64,000 bases of DNA from Bacteroidales bacterium (GTDB lineage Bacteria > Bacteroidota > Bacteroidia > Bacteroidales > F082), in NCBI GenBank assembly GCA_017394865.1, contig JAFPWT010000002.1, positions 1 through 64,000 of the forward strand, written 5' to 3'. Position 1 is the stretch's first letter, and each line of letters starts with the position of its first letter. A model generated the notes under the pieces. That model saw only the letters and a program-made list of their open reading frames with translations, searched no databases and had not been told where the DNA came from. A program made the position numbers and the translations under genes. This document shows, piece by piece, positions 51,564 through 62,500 of the stretch.

Positions 51564-52175
51564 ATGAAAATCATCTGCATCGGTAGAAACTATCTGGCAC
51601 ATATCGCCGAACTGGATCGCGATTTGCCCACGGAACCGCTCTTTTTCATGAAGCCGGACACTGCTTTGCTGCCTGATGGCAGGGCCTTTCCTTACCCCGT
51701 TTTCTCCGAAAAAGTTCATTACGAGACAGAACTTGTGCTAAGGATCTGCAAGCGGGGAAGTTCCATTAGTCTCGACTCGGCTCATGAATACTATGATGCT
51801 GTTACCGTGGGGATCGACTTCACCGCCCGTGATGTGCAACAGCGTTGCATCGAAAAAGGCCATCCTTGGGAAAAGGCAAAGGCATTTGATTATTCGGCTC
51901 CTGTGGGTGAATTCAAGAAAATCAGTGATTTGAAAAACGCCCAGAAGATCAGTTTCGGTATGAAACGCAACGACCAGTGGGCCCAGCAAGGAAATAGCGC
52001 CGATATGATTTTCGGTTTCGATACCATTGTCTCATACGTTTCCCGATTCGTTACCTTGAAAGAAGGGGATTACATCTTTACTGGAACTCCGCAAGGCGTC
52101 GGTGAAGTTCATCAAGGAGACTTGCTGGAGCTTTATCTGGAAGATGAGAAAATACTTAAATTTGAAGTAAAATAA
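51564..52175 (+). CDS. Fumarylacetoacetate hydrolase family protein
   Basis: A 203-residue member of the FAH superfamily, which hydrolyses or decarboxylates beta-dicarbonyl-type acids with Mg2+. Motifs are IICIGRNYLAHI, FMKPDTAL, YETELVLRI (metal Glu-x-Glu), GIDFTARDVQQ, GKAFDYSAP-like KAFDYSAPVG, and FTGTPQGVGEV. Substrate unknown (for example oxaloacetate tautomer or acylpyruvate). ATG 51564 is used; the longer frame to 51537 overlaps the exonuclease gene. Confidence 0.93.
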   Translation: MKIICIGRNYLAHIAELDRDLPTEPLFFMKPDTALLPDGRAFPYPVFSEKVHYETELVLRICKRGSSISLDSAHEYYDAVTVGIDFTARDVQQRCIEKGHPWEKAKAFDYSAPVGEFKKISDLKNAQKISFGMKRNDQWAQQGNSADMIFGFDTIVSYVSRFVTLKEGDYIFTGTPQGVGEVHQGDLLELYLEDEKILKFEVK

Positions 52176-52193
52176 ATATTAATATTGAATTAT

Positions 52194-55100
52194 ATGAAAA
52201 AAATCCTAACCATCGTTTTGATGTTGATTGGCACCCAGTTGTTGGCTCAGCCGCTGTGGATGCGCTATAATGTGATTTCACCTAAAGGTGACCAGATTGC
52301 CTTCTGCTATAAAGGCGACGTATATGTGGTACCTACTGGAGGTGGAAGAGCTATGCAGCTGACTACCGGCGCATCGTATGAAACCTCACCGATATGGTCG
52401 CCCGATGGCAAAACCATTGCCTTCGCTTCCGACCGCAATGGCAATTACGACATCTATACCGTGCCCGTCGAAGGAGGCGTGGCTCGTCGCATTACCACAA
52501 ACTCGGCCTACGAGACACCGCGAGCCTTCTCGCCTGACGGCAAGGAGATCTATTTCTCGGCACAGATTCAGAAAAGTGCTGAAAACGCGCAGTTCCCGGC
52601 TTCGTGGATCACTGAGTTGTATAAGGTGAGTGTCAATGGTGGTCGTCCCGAACAAGTGGTGGCCGTTCCGGTATGCAGCATGTCGTTCGATAAAGACGGC
52701 AAGTCGTTCCTTTACTACGACCGCAAGGGCAGCGAGAACGTATGGCGCAAACATCACGTCTCCTCGGTGGCCCGCGACGTGGTGTATTACGATGCCAAGA
52801 AAGGGACGCATACCATCCTGACTACCAACGTTGGCGAAGATCGCGACCCCTGCTATCTTCCTGGATATCAAGAAGTAGTGTTCTTGAGCGAGCGCAATGG
52901 CGGCAGTTTCAACGTGTATAAGGCACCGATCGACAACCTCGAGAAGGCTGAGGCAGTCACGCGCTACAAGACGCACCCCGTGCGTTTCCTGAGCGTGGCT
53001 AATAATGGCGTGATTTGCTATAATTACATGGGGGAAATCTATGCGCACCATGTGGGCGAAAAGCCTAAAAAGGTGCATTTTGAAATCGTTAACGACCAGC
53101 CGGAGGAACAGTTGGTAAAGCAGGATTTCAAAGGTGTAGGCGGCTTCGACGTCAGCCAGGACGGCAAACTGGTGGCTTTCACTTCGCGTGGAGAAGTGTT
53201 TGTGACTGGTGCCGACGAATATGCCACCACCAAGCAGATCACGCATACGCCGCAACCCGAGCGTAGTCCATCGTTCTCAAAGGACGGCCGCACCCTCGTC
53301 TATGCCTCTGAACGCGACGGCTACTGGAACCTCTACCAGGCTACTATCGAGCGTAAGGAAGACTACAACTTCGCTTACGCCACTTTGATCGACGAGAAGC
53401 CCCTGTTTGAGTACAAAGACGGCATCGAGCGCAGCAATCCTGAGTATTCGCCTGACGGTAAGGAAATTGCCTTTATCGAGAATCGTAACATTCTGAAAGT
53501 CTATAATATCGAATCAAAGGAAGTGCGTCAAATCACCGATGGTACGCAGCACTACGGCAGCTTGGGCTATGAATGGTCGCCCGACGGGAAATGGTTCGTC
53601 GTGACTTTGATTACCCATATGCGCGACCCCTATTCGGATGTCGGCATCGTTAAGGCCGATGGCGAACAGAAGATATACAATATCACCGAGAGCGCCTATT
53701 TCGACGATGATCCGCAATGGGTACTGGATGGAAATGCAATTCTTTATAACTCAGATAGATACGGTATGCGTTCCCATGCCTCTTGGGGGAGCCAAAGGGA
53801 TGTTTTCATCGCCTTCTTGAATCAGGAGGCCTACGACAAGTTCCGCTTGAACAAAGAAGAATATGCTTTGTTGAAGGAGACCGAAAAGAACGACAAGGAC
53901 AAAGCAAAGGACGATAAGAAGGATGACAAAAAGGAGAAGAAAGAGGAGAAAGCCAAGGAGATTGAGGTAGATCTGGAACATTTGCAAGACCGTGTGATAC
54001 GGCTGACCCCGATGTCGTCGAACCTGAGTGGGATGGCACTCTCCAAAGACGGAGAGAAGCTCTACTTCATGACTTCGTTCGAAAAGGGTTACGACCTCTG
54101 GGAGATGGACGTGCGAGAAAAGTCAATGAAGATCACCAAGAAGCTCGGGCAGGGTGGTGCCGGCCTCAAGATGGTGGGCGACAACCTGTTCTTGCTCTCG
54201 GGCAACAACCTTCAGAAACTTGACAAGGGAGGCAAGTCGACCTCGATCAAGTATGATGCCACCATGCAGCTCGACCTCGCTGCCGAACGCGAATATATGT
54301 TCAACCATGTGTTTTTGCAGATCGAAAAGCGTTTCTTTATGAAGGACCATAATGGGGTGGATCTGGAGTTGATGAAAAAAGCCTATCGTCCCTTCCTGTC
54401 GCATATCAACAATAACTACGACTTCAGTGAGATGCTGAGCGAAATCTTGGGTGAACTCAACGTGTCGCACACTGGATCGGGCTATCGTCCCTCAAGCCGT
54501 GGGGGAGATGTCACCGCTGAATTCGGTGTGCTTTTGGATCTTGACTATAAAGGTGACGGTTTGAAGGTCGCCGAGGTGGTGGAGGGCAGCCCTTTCGACA
54601 AGAAATCATCGAAGGTGAAGGCTGGCTGTATCATTGAGAAAATCGACGGGGTGGAGATCAAGAAAGGGATGGATTATTACCCCTTGCTCAATAACAAGGT
54701 TGGCAAGACCGTCTTGGTGACCGTCTCGGAGGGTAAGACCACTTGGGATGAGACGGTGAAACCCATCAGTCATGGCGCCATGAATGAGCTCCTTTACAAC
54801 CGCTGGGTAAAGCATAATGAAGCTGAGGTTAAACGTCTCTCGAAAGGCCGGCTGGGCTATGTCCACATCCGCAGTATGGGCGATGCCAGCTACCGTGACG
54901 TGTATTCGCAGATCCTGGGTAAATACAACCTCTGTGACGGCGTGGTCATCGATACCCGTTTCAATGGCGGCGGTCGTCTGCATGAGGATATCGAGATCCT
55001 TTTCAGTGGTGAGAAATATCTGGAACAGGTGATCAACGACAGCGTGGCATGTGTGATGCCTTCACGGCGTTACAACAAGCCTTCTGTGATGCTTATCGGC

Positions 55101-55421
55101 GAGGCTAACTACAGCAATGCCCACGGTACTCCTTGGGTTTACAAGTACAAGAAAATGGGGACCTTGGTGGGTATGCCTGTGCCTGGTACCATGTCGAGTG
55201 TCACTTGGGAGACCCTGCAAGATCCTTCACTCTATTTCGGATTGCCTGTGGTAGGTTACCGTACAGAGCAGGGTAACTGGCTGGAGAACTCCCAACTGGA
55301 ACCTGATGTGAAGGTGCGTAACACCCCTGAGAAGTTGGCGAAGGGTGAAGATGAGCAGCTGGAGGCTGCTGTCCGTGAGCTTCAGAAAGAGGTGAAGGCC
55401 TTTAAATACTGGGGAAAGTGA
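52194..55421 (+). CDS. Exported tricorn-like S41 protease
   Basis: A 1075-residue protease with a Sec signal peptide (MKKILTIVLMLIGTQLLAQ) and beta-propeller repeats (YETSPIWSPDGKTIAFASDRNGNYDIY and several more, residues about 25-560). A Lys/Asp-rich linker (KNDKDKAKDDKKDDKKEKKE) precedes a second propeller-like stretch. The C-terminal part has catalytic His759 (SHTG), a PDZ-like domain (about 785-860) and Ser974 (NYSNAHG). Tricorn normally has Ser-Asp at this point; here Asn follows Ser. It probably degrades peptides in the periplasm. The ATG at 52194 starts the signal peptide. Convergent with the transglutaminase-like gene with a 7-bp gap. Confidence 0.93.
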   Translation: MKKILTIVLMLIGTQLLAQPLWMRYNVISPKGDQIAFCYKGDVYVVPTGGGRAMQLTTGASYETSPIWSPDGKTIAFASDRNGNYDIYTVPVEGGVARRITTNSAYETPRAFSPDGKEIYFSAQIQKSAENAQFPASWITELYKVSVNGGRPEQVVAVPVCSMSFDKDGKSFLYYDRKGSENVWRKHHVSSVARDVVYYDAKKGTHTILTTNVGEDRDPCYLPGYQEVVFLSERNGGSFNVYKAPIDNLEKAEAVTRYKTHPVRFLSVANNGVICYNYMGEIYAHHVGEKPKKVHFEIVNDQPEEQLVKQDFKGVGGFDVSQDGKLVAFTSRGEVFVTGADEYATTKQITHTPQPERSPSFSKDGRTLVYASERDGYWNLYQATIERKEDYNFAYATLIDEKPLFEYKDGIERSNPEYSPDGKEIAFIENRNILKVYNIESKEVRQITDGTQHYGSLGYEWSPDGKWFVVTLITHMRDPYSDVGIVKADGEQKIYNITESAYFDDDPQWVLDGNAILYNSDRYGMRSHASWGSQRDVFIAFLNQEAYDKFRLNKEEYALLKETEKNDKDKAKDDKKDDKKEKKEEKAKEIEVDLEHLQDRVIRLTPMSSNLSGMALSKDGEKLYFMTSFEKGYDLWEMDVREKSMKITKKLGQGGAGLKMVGDNLFLLSGNNLQKLDKGGKSTSIKYDATMQLDLAAEREYMFNHVFLQIEKRFFMKDHNGVDLELMKKAYRPFLSHINNNYDFSEMLSEILGELNVSHTGSGYRPSSRGGDVTAEFGVLLDLDYKGDGLKVAEVVEGSPFDKKSSKVKAGCIIEKIDGVEIKKGMDYYPLLNNKVGKTVLVTVSEGKTTWDETVKPISHGAMNELLYNRWVKHNEAEVKRLSKGRLGYVHIRSMGDASYRDVYSQILGKYNLCDGVVIDTRFNGGGRLHEDIEILFSGEKYLEQVINDSVACVMPSRRYNKPSVMLIGEANYSNAHGTPWVYKYKKMGTLVGMPVPGTMSSVTWETLQDPSLYFGLPVVGYRTEQGNWLENSQLEPDVKVRNTPEKLAKGEDEQLEAAVRELQKEVKAFKYWGK

Positions 55422-55428
55422 TTTGAGA

Positions 55429-56421
55429 TCACTCCAAGTTGATGTTTTCGAACTTCAATGATTCCGTGTTGAAGTTGTTGCCTTCTGCACGGACTTCAAG
55501 AGTGCCGTAGAGGGGCCGCGGTACACTCACTGTGAGTGTGCAGGTGCCTGATACTCCCTCTGAAAGCTCATCAAGGGGAAATACACGGTCGACGACACTT
55601 ACGCCGCTATAGGTCGTGAAGCGCACATGGATGGATAGCCCGTTCGTGGTGCCGGGACCGGCATTCTCCAATTCGCATTGCAAGGTGTAAGGCACCTCGC
55701 GGTCGGTGGAGTAGTATCTCTCATGACGATAGCTGCAATGGTTCAGACGTAGCCTGGGCCGATAAAGCAACGGTGTGAGCTTCGCCCCACTGGAACGATA
55801 CTCCTTAGGAATCTGCCCGATGGCCCAACCGGTGTTAGTCACCTCGAGATAGTAATAGCGGCGACCTCCATATTCATAGTAGACGCCGTCGTAGCTTTCG
55901 TCGCAAGCTACCGCCAGTGCCATGTGGTCGGGTAGCGTGACCAGTAGCACGCCGTAACCCATCTCGTGGAGGATGGTTGCTGCTAAGATGGCCAAGTCCT
56001 CACAGTCGCCTATGCCGTCGACTAACGTTTCCATAGGAAAACGCACATATTCCTGTTCGCCTTTGGAGTCGAGGTCGCTCACATAACGCAGGCTCTGGAC
56101 AAAGCTGATGACGTTGCCCATGTTGTCGGCATCGGTGTAATTGGCTTTGAGGCCTCCTTCACGGAACGATTTGACTAGATTCTGCACGCATAGGCGGTCG
56201 TGGTCGGACAAGACAAACTGCACCATGTCGTCGCTGAGATGGGCACGGGCCTGATAGTATTGATATAGTCCAACAGGAACATTAAGCGTACAGGTCCATT
56301 GCAGGCCATTGTGCGTCCATTCGTGGGAAATCTTGTAGTTGTCGTTTTCGACCACCACATTATGGGCGACACATGGTAATACAAGTAACAAGAGCAGCGC
56401 TAACGTTAGTTTGGGTTTCAT
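55429..56421 (-). CDS. Exported transglutaminase-like cysteine protease
   Basis: A 330-residue protein with a signal peptide (MKPKLTLALLLLLVLPCVAH). The central domain (about 80-215) shows the transglutaminase-like triad: Cys in VDGIGDCEDLAILAATIL, His in LPDHMALAVAC and a following Asp/Asn region (YLEVTNTGWAIGQIP). The C-terminal 100 residues resemble an immunoglobulin-like beta domain (CELENAGPGTTNGLSIHVRF). Such enzymes cut or cross-link peptides, often cell wall or protein substrates. It lies 90 bp downstream of the RHS gene on the same strand. I see no promoter box before it; the gap contains a strong hairpin. Confidence 0.87.
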   Translation of the reverse strand: MKPKLTLALLLLLVLPCVAHNVVVENDNYKISHEWTHNGLQWTCTLNVPVGLYQYYQARAHLSDDMVQFVLSDHDRLCVQNLVKSFREGGLKANYTDADNMGNVISFVQSLRYVSDLDSKGEQEYVRFPMETLVDGIGDCEDLAILAATILHEMGYGVLLVTLPDHMALAVACDESYDGVYYEYGGRRYYYLEVTNTGWAIGQIPKEYRSSGAKLTPLLYRPRLRLNHCSYRHERYYSTDREVPYTLQCELENAGPGTTNGLSIHVRFTTYSGVSVVDRVFPLDELSEGVSGTCTLTVSVPRPLYGTLEVRAEGNNFNTESLKFENINLE

Positions 56422-56441
56422 GTAAGGCGTTTTCTCTTGAT

Positions 56442-56487
56442 AACGTTGAAATGCCGCTGTTATTATCAGTAGCGGCAAATCAACGTT
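56442..56487. repeat. Long hairpin between the RHS gene and the transglutaminase-like gene
   Basis: AACGTTGA-AA-TGCCGCT (56442-56458) pairs with AGCGGCA-AA-TCAACGTT (56471-56487): 15 bp with a 2x2 internal AA bulge and a 12-nt loop. No T-tract follows on either strand, so it may be an attenuator or a recombination/REP-like element instead of a simple terminator. Confidence 0.8.
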
Positions 56488-56511
56488 TCTTTGAGACCTG
56501 TGCCAAAGATG

Positions 56512-59500
56512 TCACCATAAGGTGCTTCCGGTTTCAGTTCCAAAGTAGAAATAACCTTGGTTGGGACGGTCTAGTACCTTGAAGTATGGTGAATCGCCTT
56601 GGCACAGGAAGTCATGGGCAAACTTGTTTTGGAAGATATCCCTTACGCGTTCGTTGTTGACGCCGACCTTGAAAGGTCCGACGCCGACATAGAATACTCC
56701 AGCCCGGTACGAATCGGGGTCATCGCCTTTGGCGCTGATAGTGTAGGTCTCCCTGCCGTCTCTGTCGGGATCGTTGAACGTTCTGCGATCTTCAGATTTC
56801 ACCCCTGAGTCACCAGTGTAGATGTTGACACCGATAGAAAACAGACCGAACCGTATCCGTGCTGCGGCGCTTCTGTAACGGTCGCCATTGTCGGCAGCAG
56901 GGACAAGAGGGATGTATTTGTCAAGGTGAAACATGTAGTCGTTTTCGTAGGTGGCCGCCCAGAGATAGGAACCCAATATGATGGAGTTTGTGGTTTGGTT
57001 TACCTTCCGATTGTAGAAGACGGTGCCAGAATAGCCGACAGTACTTAAGTAACACCACTCCGCTCCCAGTCTGAGTTCAAACCCGCTATAGCTGTTATCA
57101 TAGAAATTCCAGTAATAGGTGAGTCCGCCATGAACCCGATAGCTGACACTGTATTCTTTGGGTATGCCGAAAGAAGCGTCGATGCCGATACCGATTTGTT
57201 GCGTGGAAAGATGCAGGTCGAAATGGAAGGCATAGAATTTCGTGTATTTTTGGAACTCGTAGCCGTAGTCGGTGCAGTAAAGGAAATAGAACATCAAAAT
57301 GGACTCGAAGGAGGTGTTGCCGTCAGGGTCGGTGTAGGTCAACGGGTTGTTCATGCAATAGGAATAACGATTGATGTTCTGGGAGAAGTCTGGCATCTGG
57401 ATGTTATCGTCGGGACTGATCATCGACGAGATGACGGGATCGTAGAGCCGCCCGTTCATGTTGATCAGATTCACGCCTTTGAGATGCTCGTGCCCAGTGA
57501 ACCCTCTGTCGAACAACAAGTGATTGGAATCCTGACAGTTGCCCCAGGCGTCGAACCGAGTCTCTTGCTCAATGTTTCCTTCGTTGTTGGAGATGACCGT
57601 CCAACTTCCGAGATGGTCTTTGTGGATATAATGTAACGTGGTCTCGCCTTGGAGAGTCTCAGCTACTGCGAATGTGCCGGAAGGCCCAGAAATGAACGTC
57701 CTGACGCTGTTGCCTTCTTGACCGGTGATGAACTCACAGCTGTTAACGTAAGTCTTAGTGCGGAGAACCCCGTCAATATCCTCTTCCATCTTGATGCGTT
57801 GATGATCGTAACCATAGTCGAACAGAATGTTCTTATTACCTTCGGTAATGGTTTTTACCTTATTGAAGGTGTTGTATTCAATGTCCAGTCTGTCTTGAGG
57901 GAAGGTGCCATGAGGCGCTTGGACTGATTTGAGTGAATGGGGCTTGTCGCCGGAATAGTCGGCGTTGCTAAATACATTTGATTTACTAGTCATTCGACCT
58001 AAAGCATCGTAGCTGAACAGGCTGCTTTCCCGTTGGTCGTCAACGTGGGTGAGTCGGTTCAGTGGATCATAGCAGAAATGTTCTTCGAATTTGTTTTTCA
58101 AGTCCTTTCTATAGGACATGTTTGCATAATCATCATAGCCATACTCGTGATCTTGGATGATATCTTTATTTGCGGTTGTTTGGATGCTGACTAATCGATA
58201 GTTTTTTTCATCGTAACCATACTGCGTTACAAAGCCGTTGCCAGTGGTGAATAGGGTAGGTTGCATCATGGCGTTTGCGTCTACAGTTCTCCATAGCAGG
58301 TTGGAATGATCGTCTGTGATGGATCGCAGGAACCCCTCTGAAGTGTAGTTGTATGAAACTATGTAGTCTGAAGGGTAACGGAAACTTTCGATTCTCGATG
58401 CGGGATCATAGGAATAGTAGGAATGATATTCTGTTCCCTCGATGGTCTCGGTGGTCCGTTTTAGTCGGAGCAGGGGATCATAGTCATAATGGATGGTTTG
58501 GTGTGGCGCGATGATGTCGGTCAGCAGCCCAATCTGTCCTTTTTGTGTTCCGTAGATCCATTGTGTGGTCTCCTGATGGCCGGTTTGTTTCTCTGTCTCG
58601 ATACGAGCCGTTGTCCTTCCAAGGACATCGTAGAGAAACTCGGTTTCGTCCAGTTTCGGGGTGATTTGCTTGACGACCTCGTTGAATGCATTGTATTCAC
58701 AGGTAGTCAGTCCGTAGTTGGGATCGTTCAATGTGATTCTGTTACCCAGCCCATCGTAGTCCATCTCGATACGGGTTTCATCGTGTCCTTCCGCTTGCGC
58801 CGACAGGGGCTTGCCGTCAGCACGGTAGTCGTAGACCACGCTGTTGCCCTCGGCATCAGTACTTCTGACAACCCAGCCCATGACGTTGAAGTCTTTCGAC
58901 TCGTTCTGTGTGCTGCCATCCGTGGCAAAAAAGGTGGTGCTTTTGCTGTTGGCGTCATAGTGCAGGGTCTCGTAGGAGCCGTCGGGGTGAATGATGCGAT
59001 TCAATCGGTTGTGGCTGTCATATTGGTAGGAGATGGAAGGGGCATCCTCTTTCAGCCGGTGGGGATATCCTTTTTTGCTGATTCGTCCCAGAGGATCGTA
59101 TTCGAATTCGGTGAGGATTAATTCCCCTTGCAAGTCATAGGCCTTTGTTTCAATGAGTTCACCGGTAAAAGCGTAAACGTTTGCCTTGGTGCTCTGTCCG
59201 CTTTTTTTCTCCCATTGATAATAGGATTTGTCGGCCCAGCGCAGGGCTTTTACGCTCTGTGTCCCGTCGGGATAATAGGTTTTACAGGTGATTCCCAAGG
59301 GGTCTTGTTCAAATCGAGTTCGTAGACCATTGCAATCGGTGATGGAGGTGCAGAAGTTGTAGACCTTGTCGTAGTCGTAAACGCAGGAATTACCCAAGGC
59401 ATCGGTGTGTTTGGTGAGGAGCCGGCGGTCATAGGATTTGCTGTATTCAAAATTTTCTTGTCGCGGTTCTGCTTTATCGTTAGGCGTGCTGATTGTTTTC

Positions 59501-62500
59501 GAGGTGACATTGCCTGTTGGGTCGTATTTTAACTCGGTCTTTTTCACCAGCCGGCTTCCCGGATCACTGCCGTCGTTTGGGATGTCGAGGATGGTTTTGA
59601 CTAGATGGGGCTTGTTGCTATAATAGCTGAAAACCTGTTGGTGACAAACGTCTGAGTAACCGCCATCGCGATGGAAGATGTGGGTGACCGTTGCTGGTCT
59701 GTTGATGAGCCAGGCAGAGAGATCGTTGGGGGCGTAGGTGGTTTGGGTGATTTCTTGGAATTCGCAGGTGTTGGCGAGATAGTGTTCGGGATGTGTTGTC
59801 GTACCCTTGATCTGGCTGGTGATACTGATGATGTCATCGTATTTGTCGTATTGGTTGTAGTGATTGTTAATGGTGGTTTTATAGATTTCTTTCTTGATCA
59901 ACTGGTTTGGGGGACTGACATCATATTCCTCAGTTCTTTTGTCGGCCATAGGGATGTACACTTTGTTGTTCTGAAGATGGGTGTAGAGCTGGTTGTCGTA
60001 TTCGGATTTGGCCATGAGGTGTCCCTCAGGATCGAAAACTTCTTCCAGTTCCAGGGCGAGGTGGATAACGTGGTTTGTGTATACGATGTAGAAATGCTTC
60101 AGGGTTTTCTTTTGAAGTTGGTTGTCGCAGTAGTCTTCTTGCCGTGTCTTGCCAAAGCCTAGGAATCCCTTCCCGCTTTTGTGCAAAGTGCCGTCTTCGT
60201 AGTGGCATTGGGTGACGATGGCTTTCCCTTTGACGTTGTAGGTGGTCTTTTTTTTCAGGCCTCTCAGTGGCACGGCGATGTGGAACGTGTTGAAGAGATG
60301 TTCAATGCCTGTCCCGTTCAACTTGTAGAAGTCGTTTTCAGAGGGGCTGTTGGGATTCGGCGACAGGTAGTCGTATTCAAATGCTGTCGTTCGCCCCATT
60401 CCGTCGGTGATTTGTTTTACCTCGTGCCGCAGTCGCATGGAGGGGAGCCGCGACAAAGTTGTGGGTCCAAGGAAGGAGAGTCGCTCTTGTCCTAGGAAGT
60501 TGCCGAGACACATCCCCATGTTGTCGTAAAGACCGAAAGCCTGTATGTTGATTTTCTGGCAGTTTGTAAAGGGCGCGTCGTTGCCGCTCTCTTTGAGGGG
60601 GCCATAAAATACGTAAAAAAGGTTGTCTTTGTACAAAGCTAGGTCGGAGCATCCATTGCCGTCGAAGTCGCCGATCTTGATGTGTTGGCTGTTGTGGTTG
60701 GGCTGGTCCAAAGAGAATAGGTAATTGCCAGGACTGCTGTACGGGAAGGTGGATGGTAGATAATAGCCGCCTGAGCTGATTCTAGTTCCTTTTGAGAGGT
60801 GGATCTTCCAGGGTTGAGAAGCTTTCTCTGTATAAAGCAGGACATCGGTCAGTCCGTCGCCGTTGAAATCGCCTGAGAAGCAATCGTCCCAGTCCTCCAA
60901 GGCACTGTTGTATACTTCGTCGAAGCAGTAAGTGTCATCACTTCGCTTGAGCTTCACGATGGCAGTCTTTTTGTCCTCTTTTTTGTAAAGAATCTCGAGA
61001 ACGCCATCTCCATCGTAATCGGCGGCGAATAGCCTTGTCTCGTTGAGCGTCCCGAGGAATTCGTGCAATAGGATCTCTCCGGTTTCATCGTCATAGCTGA
61101 AAAACTGCGACGTTTCGATAGATGCTCTATCGGGGACTGGCTGAATCAGGATAATGCTCTTTCCTTCTCCCAGAAAATCTCCGACGAGAAGTGCTTCCTC
61201 CACGTTACGTGGGGTGAAACAGAGCGGTGTGACTTGTCTTTCGAATCCTATAATGCCCGAAGGATACATTCTACAAAGGTAGATCTCGGCCTCGATCTGG
61301 TCAGGGAAAGGGAAGCTCCTTCTGATCCGGTTCGCAAACACGATGTCATCGCGCCCGTCACCGTTAATGTCAGCCAGATAAACCCAACTGATGTATGGAC
61401 TCAAATTAAAGGATCGTAAAAAGTCAAATGTCAGATTCCCGGCGACCCCCTGGTTGATAAATAGGTTGGCAGTAGTGTACCTTCCCTCGCTGTTGGGCTG
61501 AAGGGCGATCACATCAGCGTGTCCATCGCCGTTGATGTCACCGCTGAACTTCACGGCGTTGACGAAAGCATTCGGGATGCCATTGGTGGTTACTTGATAT
61601 TTCAGATTAGACCCCGAAACTGCGTTGTAGTTGTTGCTGCCCCATTGGATCTTTGTGGGGTTGAAATGCTCGTCTCCAGCCGTGAAATCAATCTTGGTGA
61701 GCAAATGGTAGGGGAACCCGTCTTTTGGATTGGGTTTTTGATAGCTGAACTGGTAGGAGTACATGACATTGGATGCGTTGCGAACCACGATTTTATCCAG
61801 TTTCTTGTTCTGCTTGCAAAAGAGACTTCCTACAACGGATATTTCCACATCGTCCCGGTCGCTGTAGAGGAACTCAACGGTAAAAGAAGGTGCGATCATG
61901 TCGTTGGCATTGCTTGAATAGGTGATTCTATCGAGGCGATAGCTTTCCTGACCGAGGGCGTAGTGATATTCGATGCTGTTGCCGTTACGGTCTTCGATAT
62001 GGCTCAAAAGCCAGATGCCGACATGGTTCTGTTGGTCCATCAAGGCTCTAGAGTCGTTGGTGTTTCCATAGTACAGCAGGTTGCCGTTGGCGGTCCAGAC
62101 CTTGAAGTAGGCTGGACCTATGATGTTTTGCTCTCCATAGGACACGATCTTACTCATCTGGTCTTGCTCTGTGCGATATGAGGTGCCATGGCCTCCGTAA
62201 TCCCCCGATGTTACCTGCATCAACCTGCTGCCGTCCAGACAGAATCTGTCGGTGCTGTAGTTGACGGTGCTGACGTCACCATCGTGATAAAGCGTTTGTC
62301 CTGTCCTGGTGATGGATGAGATGCCGACGAGATCCCATCCCCAGCCGAGCAGACCGTTTCTGGCTTGGCTGTTGTAACTGATGCCGAGCATAGGCTTCAT
62401 TCCCCCTAATCCGTCAGGGAGCTCGATGGGAATGGTGTAGACGGCGGCACCCATTTGGCTTACATCCACAACGCCGCCTATTGAGCCGACCACCCCACTA

